Shown here: in pieces, positions 57,246 to 64,000 of the stretch
Layout: every line of letters starts with the position of its first letter
Position numbering within the stretch: position 1 is the stretch's first letter
Assembly: GCA_034509735.1 (NCBI GenBank)
Contig: JACGWO010000008.1
Span: 11,543,864-11,607,863, forward strand
Direction: 5' to 3'
Source of the DNA: Sesamum alatum
Taxonomy: Eukaryota > Streptophyta > Magnoliopsida > Lamiales > Pedaliaceae
DNA length: 64,000 nucleotides
Notes under the pieces: model-generated
Database searches by the model: none
Seen by the model: the letters and a program-made list of their open reading frames with translations, nothing else
What the model was told of the DNA's origin: nothing
Program-made: the position numbers and the translations under genes

Positions 57246-57476
57246 ATGATGGAGAATATTGATGAAGAATCTCTGCAATTGATGCGTTGTACCCCTCGTT
57301 ACCTAGCTGCATTTACAAAGGCGAACAAAACATTGACAGAGAACAAAAGGGATCAGCACCCAAGAAAGTGGAGACCTCCTCATCCTGACTCCATCAAAAT
57401 CAACGTTGATGGGGCCCACGTTGATGGGATCAACAAAAGAGATTTTGAACTTGCCCCCAATTTGGTTCTCCATTGA
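57246..57476 (+). pseudogene. RNase H-like (RVT_3) coding fragment, first part
   Basis: 76-codon frame; WRPPHPDSIKINVDGAHVDG carries the W-PP-D-KINVDGA opening of plant non-LTR retroelement RNase H-like domains (catalytic Asp in NVDGA). After INKRD the homology stops. The domain resumes at about 58335 and again at 59257, so this is one coding region broken by two insertions. Confidence 0.6.
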
Positions 57477-58330
57477 GAGAAGAGTGTGAAATCAATCATA
57501 AGTGGTTAGTTTTTCTTGTTGTGGAAATTGCCTCTTTCGTTGTTTGGGTTGTGAAATTTTGTTGGATTTTATTCTAGGAGAAGTATAACATAATCTACTA
57601 TGTTCGAATAAGGCTAACACTTTGAATTTGCAGCTGTAGATTGGTTGGATACTGAGATGTTTTCGTCTTTGCTTAAAATTGAGTTTCTTTATTCATGCCT
57701 GTAAAATGGTTTATGCTCTTTGATTCTTCATTCAATTGTTTGCTTAGTCATAGAGAAAATATAGCCTAATGTCAGAAATCATTTATTTTAAAATGTTTTC
57801 TGAAAATTAAATTTCATCATATTATCCTAGTTTATCGATGTTTGATATGATAAAGGTTTCGGTATCTATCTATACATTTATATAATTGGAGAGCACCCTT
57901 TTAGTTTCTCCAATTATTTGGTCTGTATTTTTTCTTTTTTAATCTCAAACTCTCTCTCTCTCTCTCTCTCTTCAACTTCCTATTTGGTTGCTCAACTTTC
58001 TCGTCCTTTTTCTTCTCTAATTTTTTTTAATAATTTTCCAAAACTTTCTTACATTTTTTTAGTATTTTTATTTATTTAATTAATATATACTTTTTAAAAT
58101 AATAATATTTTTTTTAAATTTAAGTTAATTATGCAAACACACTTGAGTGTGCCATATATAGTAATTTAATAATATTATGTAGTGATTTGTGATACTTAAA
58201 CATTTTAATATTTTTAATATATTTTTTTAAATTTTTGTAAGCATTGTATAATATATTTATTTTTATATCACTCGATATATCTGATATACCGCAACGGATG
58301 TGAAATAATAACCATCAATAGTCGCTGATA
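57477..58330. other. Insertion or intron inside the RNase H-like region
   Basis: AT-rich, no coding signal. (TC)n microsatellite at 57951-57971. Ends not resolved. Confidence 0.4.
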
Positions 58331-58449
58331 CCACAACTTTGAATAATGTTTTTAAAGATCCCCAAGGAACAGGAGTGAGTATTATTGCCAAAGACTTCAG
58401 GGTGAGTTGTGTGGCATGGCGACATTGTTTCTTCCCACATTTCCTTGAC
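58331..58449 (+). pseudogene. RNase H-like fragment, second part
   Basis: FKDPQGTGVSIIAKDFRVSC matches the second strand of RVT_3 RNase H (G.G.VIRD..G). It ends ...FFPHFLDA, at the target duplication of the next insertion. Confidence 0.55.
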
Positions 58450-59256
58450 GCGGGATAATTATGATTTTGGTTCTCAATCAAAGTTACTTATGCAGTTTTG
58501 ATCATTAAATAATTTGATGATGCAGTTTGAGTCCTCAAACTGTTTTTTTTTTTTTTTTTTTTGTCCTTTCGATAATAAAATCGTTAAAGTTAACGGAAGT
58601 TTCATTTGAAGGGGAAAAAATAGTCATTTTCCTTCTATTTTGTGGTATTTTTCAAGCTTTGGTCCAATGCACTCATTTCTCCCATTTTTCTTCAAGCTTC
58701 AAGAAAAAAAAATGAATTTAAGAATTAAATTTTCAATATAATCTTAACCAATTTCTTTACATAATCTTAAACACTAACTTTCCTTTATTTATTTGTCTTT
58801 CTTTTTGAATTTGTCTAATTTATGGATAAAATAAATATGATAAAGTCAATATTATAAAGACAATAAAATAAATATGATAAAGCCAATATTTTGCGTTACG
58901 CATATGTTGTAGATATTACATTACAAAACATGTTATTGGCAATGTTTTGTTAAGAATATATAAAAAATTTGTCGCTTAATTTCATTTTTTTTTAATTTTT
59001 GTCACTCTTAAAACTTTAAGAAAAATGGGGAAAAGAGCGTATTGGACCAAAACTTGAAAAATACCACAAAATGGGAGAAAAATAACTATTTTTCCCTTTC
59101 AAATGAAAGTTCTGTTAACTTTAATGATTTTAGTAATGAAAGGACTAAAACCATTAAAAAATAATAGTTTGAGAATCAAAACTGCAACTTCAAATTGTTT
59201 TAGGACCAAAACTGCATAAGTAACTTTGTTTTAGGACCAAATTGTATTTATATCCA
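58450..59256. mobile_element. Foldback/MITE (0.8 kb) in the RNase H-like fragment
   Basis: Arms share CAAAGTTACTTATGCAGTTTTG (left 58479-58500, inverted at right 59207-59228) and extend at least 100 bp. Flanks TCCTTGACG and TCCTTGATG agree at 8 of 9. Removing it rejoins the RNase H frame. Confidence 0.8.
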
Positions 59257-59380
59257 TCCTTGATGCTAAGCAATTAGAAGCGTTTGTGATGAGATGAGCA
59301 ATGGAACTTGCAATTAGGAAGGGCTGGGCAGAAATCATCCATGACAGGCAAATTGCACCTCAATTTTTATAAGTTGAATT
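59257..59380 (+). pseudogene. RNase H-like fragment, third part
   Basis: LDAKQLEAFVMR, stop, AMELAIRKGWAEIIHD matches the helix region of RVT_3 (AE..A...A...A...G), including the conserved acid in KQLEA. It decays after about 59345. Confidence 0.55.
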
Positions 59381-59427
59381 CATCGGGTGTTGATTTCTCT
59401 CATGTTGGACCAATCATCCAGGACTAA

Positions 59428-60120
59428 GAGGGTGTTTTGCTAAGTTTTTTTAAAACAGCTTATAAGTTTTTATATCTTATAAGATGTTTTAGGAGTTTAT
59501 AAGATGTTAGATCATATTTTAAAAATAAGCCCTAAAGTATTTGGATAAAATAAAATATTATAACTTATAAGATATTTTTGCATTTTATAAGATGTTAGAG
59601 TGTTTTGACATAATAAGGTCTTTTTATTGAAAAATAATCAAAAATGACATGTTACTATTAGAATCAAATAAGTTGTCATTTCTTGACATATTTTATATTT
59701 TAATATTTTAAAAATACTTTCATAAGTAGTACACATTAGTTTAACTTCTAATAAAAATATAATAGATAATATTTTAAAAAAATAAGAAAACAATGATAAT
59801 TATTACCTAATATTTTGTATAAAAATAATATATATGTACATTAATGTTAGTTGAAAATTGACATTGATATATAATTGGTATTCCCCTTGTTAACAAAATG
59901 ATTATTAATTTTCTAGTCATATAATTTTTTAATGTCGTTAGTTCATATTTTTACAGTAAATATAATATCAATAGAAATCTTATTTTTATTTCATAAATAA
60001 TAATTTATTAAATAATGAAATAATTTCTCCTTTTCAATTGAAAGAAAAATTAAATACCAATAAAATGCTTTAAAATCTTAAGAGAGAAAAAGTGTATTTG
60101 TATGTGTGAGGGTGTGTGGA

Positions 60121-60166
<46 letters not shown>

Positions 60167-60420
60167 AGGTGTGGTGTGTGTGAAAATGAAGGTATTTTTA
60201 TCTAATTACAAATTAATTTTATAGACCTTATAAGATCTTAAGAAAAAAAATCGAGGAGGTTAACTTTTTTTCTAAAGAGCTTATAAGATCCAAAATATCT
60301 TATTTTGAAATCTTATAAGCTCTTTAAATAAAAATTTCTCAAATAAATTTTTAGAGCTCATAAGCTCTCAAACATCTAATAAGATGTTTTGAGAAACTTA
60401 TAAGCTTACCAAACACCCTC
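59428..60420. mobile_element. PIF/Harbinger-like MITE (993 bp)
   Basis: Ends GAGGGTGTTTTGCTAAG and, inverted, GAGGGTGTTTGGTAAGC; flanked by TAA on both sides (59425-59427, 60421-60423), the preferred PIF target. Arms with TTATAAGATGTTTT words run inward about 130 bp. (GA)n at 60125-60165. No transposase. Confidence 0.78.
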
Positions 60421-60564
60421 TAAAGCACTGTTACAACATATACCTCATTGAAATAAAATTGCATTTCCCGCTAAATGAGAAATAAATAAAAACAAGAATT
60501 GAGTGTAGACAAATTAATTGTGGTCAAGTACACCACTTTTTAATAAGTATATAATAATTATATA

Positions 60565-61622
60565 GAGTTGTTTTCATTTTAGTCCCTGTGTTTTTATTTA
60601 TTTTCCAAAATCATCCAAGTTCTTTTGTTATTTTTCAATTTCGTCTTCTGATTGGATTTCAGCCAATTTTCCTTCCAATTGAAGGACATTTTTGTACTTT
60701 CCTTTATATTTACCAAAAAATAAAAGAAGAAAAATTTGTGGGTTTATATATTATGGCATAGTATATATTATGAGATTATCTTATATATATTTAGGTTGCT
60801 AGGCAAAATTGAATATACACTAAAAAAAATATTATTGCCTACGATTTTAATGGTTATGAACTAAAGCCATGATATATAATTATTATTAACCACGATTAAA
60901 TAAAATCGATGCAAAAATTTAACTTATCCACCATAAAAATTATTTTTGTCATGGCTTTTAGCATGACAAATGTATTAGTCACATCGGTAAAAACTACGGC
61001 CAACAACCATTGCGTGGCTATAGTCATTGACTTTTTACTACGATTATTTATTTTTAACCATGATAATTAGCCATGGTTAAATGTTATATTTCTTTTGGTG
61101 ATGCCGTTGTTGTTGCTTGAACTTGAAGAAGGCATGATCAACGTATAAACAGTAATTGGTCGAAATGATACGTGGTTGACGATTGGTTTTTTATATGAAA
61201 TAGGTGAAAAAAATTGGGTTGATTGCTATTGAATACTTGCAAACCTCTTGCTGATTTTTCTTGCTTTTGTCAAATTTGATTTGTCATTTCATTTCTAATT
61301 TCACCATTTATTTATAAGGAAGCATGTTTGGTAAAAGGCCAAACTCCAACTATTAATAGTGGCCTTCAAATGATTATATTTTCACGATCATAATTTTCTA
61401 ACAGTCATAAAGGACTAAATTAAAATTGATTTAGAAAATAGGGGGATGATTTTAAAATTGTTTATATTTTATCAAAATTTTTAGGGGCATTTTGGATAAA
61501 GATCATTTATTGACTAAAAATTGATCAAAATTTTGCGGGAAGGATGAAATTGAAAAATAATATAAAGAACTGGATGATTTTGAGAATCAATAAAAAATAC
61601 AGGGACTAAATGAAAATAACCC
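60565..61622. mobile_element. Foldback I (1.06 kb), 10-bp TSD
   Basis: Left GAGTTGTTTTCATTTTAGTC and inverted right GGGTTATTTTCATTTAGTCC; arms about 130 bp. Flanks TAATTATATA at 60555-60564 and 61623-61632 are identical. Holds a smaller CACTA-like MITE. Confidence 0.82.
60818..61100. mobile_element. CACTA-like MITE (283 bp) nested in foldback I
   Basis: CACTAAAAAAAATAT at the left and, inverted, CACCAAAAGAAATAT at the right. Subterminal words (AACCATGG, ACCACGATTA, AGCCATGA) recur in both directions. Flanks ATA and ATG match at 2 of 3. Confidence 0.55.
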
Positions 61623-61853
61623 TAATTATATAGGTATAAAATATGAGTGTATAGATATAAATATGGATTGGGTGGTTATCAAAGTATCAAAACCATCTAT
61701 TTTTATAAGCATTGTTGGGTACTTTGTGTAGCAGATAATATTATTATCAAAAGATAGTGGGGGACTTGGAACTTAGATGAATAAATTAAAAATGAAATTT
61801 ATACTAAATATTAAAACAAAACAGACCAGGAGAGAAGACATATAAGGATGGTG

Positions 61854-62720
61854 TTTTTTTTTTTTTTTTTTTTCCAAATAAAGCACCTGAAGGTGGTGAG
61901 AATCTTTTTGGGGTCCCCGTCCCTTTTATATAAAATCAGTCAAAAATAGTGTATACAACAGCGAGAGCTACCTTCATAGTGAAATCTCAAAAGCAGTAAA
62001 TGAGGAGTACTACTCCTTTACAATATAAGAGAGTGAAAGCATAAATAAACAATACTACTCCTTATAATGTGAAAAGTTGAAAGCATAAACAAGGAGTACT
62101 ACTCCCTTACAACAAAAGGTTGTATCCCTAAGACAAAAGTCAGTAACACTATAACGAAGTTGAAGCTTCATCGCCAAAATGAATGTGCCAAGTCACTGAA
62201 GATATGACCAAAAAAATATGTAACAAAGGGCTGTACAAAAGACTATCTATGCACGTGTACACGTGAACAACATTTATGCACAAGAACAAGATCAAAATAT
62301 TCATGGTACCATAAGCACCGACAAGGTGCAGCAAAAACAGAGTAAAATCAAGGAAATTGTAGCACATGAACAATATAAATGCACAGGAGCAAGGCCAATA
62401 TATTCATGATACCACAAACACCGACAAAGTGCAGAAAAAGCATATATCAACGAGAATGTAGCATGTGAACAACATATATGCAAATGAAAAAGGCCAATAT
62501 ATTCATGATACCACAAGCACCGACAAGGTGCAACAAAAGCAGAGTAAAATCAAGCATATGCGAAGGAAAAGCCAAAGTGGCAGCAAGCCACATCAAGCTA
62601 GCAAGAACATGAAACACCACAGGTTCAATATTATTTAAAGGATGTACGCACATTAGGGAGACCAATAGAATCTAATCTCAAAATACTTATGATCTTACCC
62701 CACATGTGTTCCCTGGAGAT
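61854..62720 (-). mobile_element. LINE 3' UTR with poly(A) tail and tandem repeats
   Basis: T20 on the plus strand at 61854-61873 is a poly(A) tail on the minus strand, downstream of LINE coding sequence. Repeats of GGAGTACTACTCC type (about 50 bp, 62003-62120) and about 101 bp (62256-62555) lie between. Short frames through the repeats are not genes. Confidence 0.65.
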
Positions 62721-63185
62721 GGTTGTCAAGGAATCCACAAGGCACGCTTGATTAGCAAAATAATCGGCTGCTTGATTTCCCTCTGTATAGATGTGTGATA
62801 TCTTTGTTCCAAGCTTGTTAAGGCAGGTACGGATCTATTGGAGGGTATTTGGATACATCCAACCCCTTTTGAGGGGAGAGAGAAGGAGTTGCAGGATGTA
62901 CTGAGCATCAAGCTCAATCCAAACTTTAGGGATTTTAAGATCAATGCAAAGCAGTAGTCCTCGGAGCAAGGCTTTGAGTTTTTCTTGGATGTTGGTGGAA
63001 TATCCGAGGTGCTCCTCAAAGGAAGATGACTTGACCTAAGCGGTTTTTCAATATCCCCCCAGCCCATGAAACTTCAGGGTTGCCTTTAGAGGTGCCGTCT
63101 GTATTAAGTTTGATCCATCCTTTAGGGGGTTTCCTCCAAGATACAAAGAGAGCCTGTTGCTTCTTCGAGTGGGGAGCCAAGTGTA
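62721..63185 (-). pseudogene. LINE RNase H domain (RVT_3), decayed
   Basis: Minus-strand frames read PPKGWIKLNTDGTSKGNPEV (catalytic Asp), AGGILKNRLGQVIF, VWIELDAQYILQLL, and HIYTEGNQAADYFANQACL, the H..EGN.AAD signature of the domain end. At least two frame changes and a stop occur between them. The domain ends a LINE ORF2. Confidence 0.7.
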
Positions 63186-64000
63186 TCTTCAATGCATTTG
63201 CTGCAAATGTCTCTCCTTTGATGTGATTTTATTTCAACAGGTCGCCCTGTGCAAAGTGTAAATGTGCCTCAAGGTTTTATTGATGATACTATAGCCACTG
63301 AAAGTTTTCCCTTCATGTTTTGCCTTATTTCTAGTGGTCCATGTGTGCCAACATATCAAGAGGGGTACGATGTCTCTGATGTTGATTTGTGGTGAGGCAT
63401 CCTTCTTCCAAGCCAATAGAGACTTTTGAATGCTGTCAGTTTGTTGGAGATTGAACTGGAAGATAGCAACAAAGTGTTGCCAAGCTTTGTAAGAATCCCG
63501 ACAGAGCAGGAAGAAGTGCTCAATTGACTCCGTGTCGTTACAGCTGCAACATTTGGATGCCAGGTCAATACCTTTGCTTCGGAGGCTCTTCTCGACTGGG
63601 ATCCAGTTGTTGATACATTTCCAAATAAAGATGGAAATGGCCGGTGTGATGAGTGGCGACCAAATCATCTTCCAAGGGTGATGTTTGGGTTTCTTAACTC
63701 TATAGTGTTCCTAAGTGGAGGAAATTGTGAAGTTTCCTTGCTTTGATGTGCATGCAATCCTCTTGTTTCGAGTGGATGGGGGTTTCCTTAATACGAGTGA
63801 TGAGTTGTTGTGGGAGAACCTGTTGCAATTTGGTCTGATCCCATTGTCTGTCTGTCCAAAACTATTTACCGGGAACATGATTATTGTTGTAGTTTCCTGT
63901 AGTCTCCTGTAGACTGCCCTCAAGTAGCCACCAATCTTGCCAGAAGCCAGCACCACCAGCCCCTAAAGTCCAAAAAATGTGGCTATTTGCTTCTCCTCTG
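63186..64000 (-). pseudogene. LINE ORF2 zf-RVT region, continues beyond the window
   Basis: 63234-63668 encodes the zinc-binding RT-associated domain (zf-RVT): WSPLITPAISIFIWKCINNW, PVEKSLRSKGID, CCSCNDTESIEHFFLLC with the C..C.....EH.F..C pattern. Upstream (63669-64000) the frames carry the LINE stretch before it (WTDRQWDQTKLQQVLPQQL) with stops. RT and endonuclease would lie right of the window. Confidence 0.8.

Overview
This is nuclear DNA of a flowering plant, almost certainly a eudicot. The evidence is an AT-rich intergenic background packed with plant-type transposable elements (Ty1/copia, hAT, CACTA, Mutator-like foldbacks, PIF-like MITE, LINE) around one plant MYC-type bHLH gene. An asterid/Lamiales origin is a guess from the copia family only. 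I see no prokaryotic genes, CRISPR array, rRNA or tRNA. The one gene that looks intact is the intronless bHLH gene at 18381-19790; nearly everything else is mobile or a decayed remnant.

Layout. (1) <1-9978: copia-1, minus strand. Its 3' LTR is cut by the window edge and fused into RNase H by a deletion; its 5' LTR (7993-9978) and tRNA-iMet-type primer site are intact. (2) 9979-13360: an older element with a repeated LTR-like segment; copia-1 landed in its left copy. (3) 13611-17665: a foldback transposon with a perfect 9-bp target duplication, itself hit by further foldbacks. (4) 18381-19790: the bHLH gene. (5) 19791-24045: more foldbacks and a small copia LTR/gag remnant. (6) 24046-29619: LTR pieces in both orientations. 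(7) 29620-52545: a nest of four elements. A decayed minus-strand copia (copia-3) is split by a hAT element (about 30245-49655). The hAT transposase frame is split by a CACTA element (32445-46717, 3-bp duplication CAA). The CACTA transposase is split after its first 35 codons by a tandem copia array (33398-44159), which ends in a 1.4-kb copy of sequence from 28164-29579. (8) 52621-about 56900: copia-4, another lineage, with gag deleted. (9) 57246-59380: fragments of an RNase H-like coding region broken by insertions. (10) 59428-61622: a PIF/Harbinger-like MITE and another large foldback with a small CACTA-like MITE inside. (11) 61854-64000: the 3' end of a LINE, minus strand.

How parts relate. 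The copia genes follow the order gag, protease, integrase, reverse transcriptase, RNase H. All copies carry stops, frameshifts or deletions, so none looks autonomous. The layering gives a relative age order: copia-3 oldest, then hAT, then CACTA, then the copia array, then the filler copy. The bHLH gene probably acts in jasmonate-type transcriptional control; the foldback cluster ends about 0.7 kb upstream of its start codon. All alignments were made by eye, so identities and some edges are approximate.
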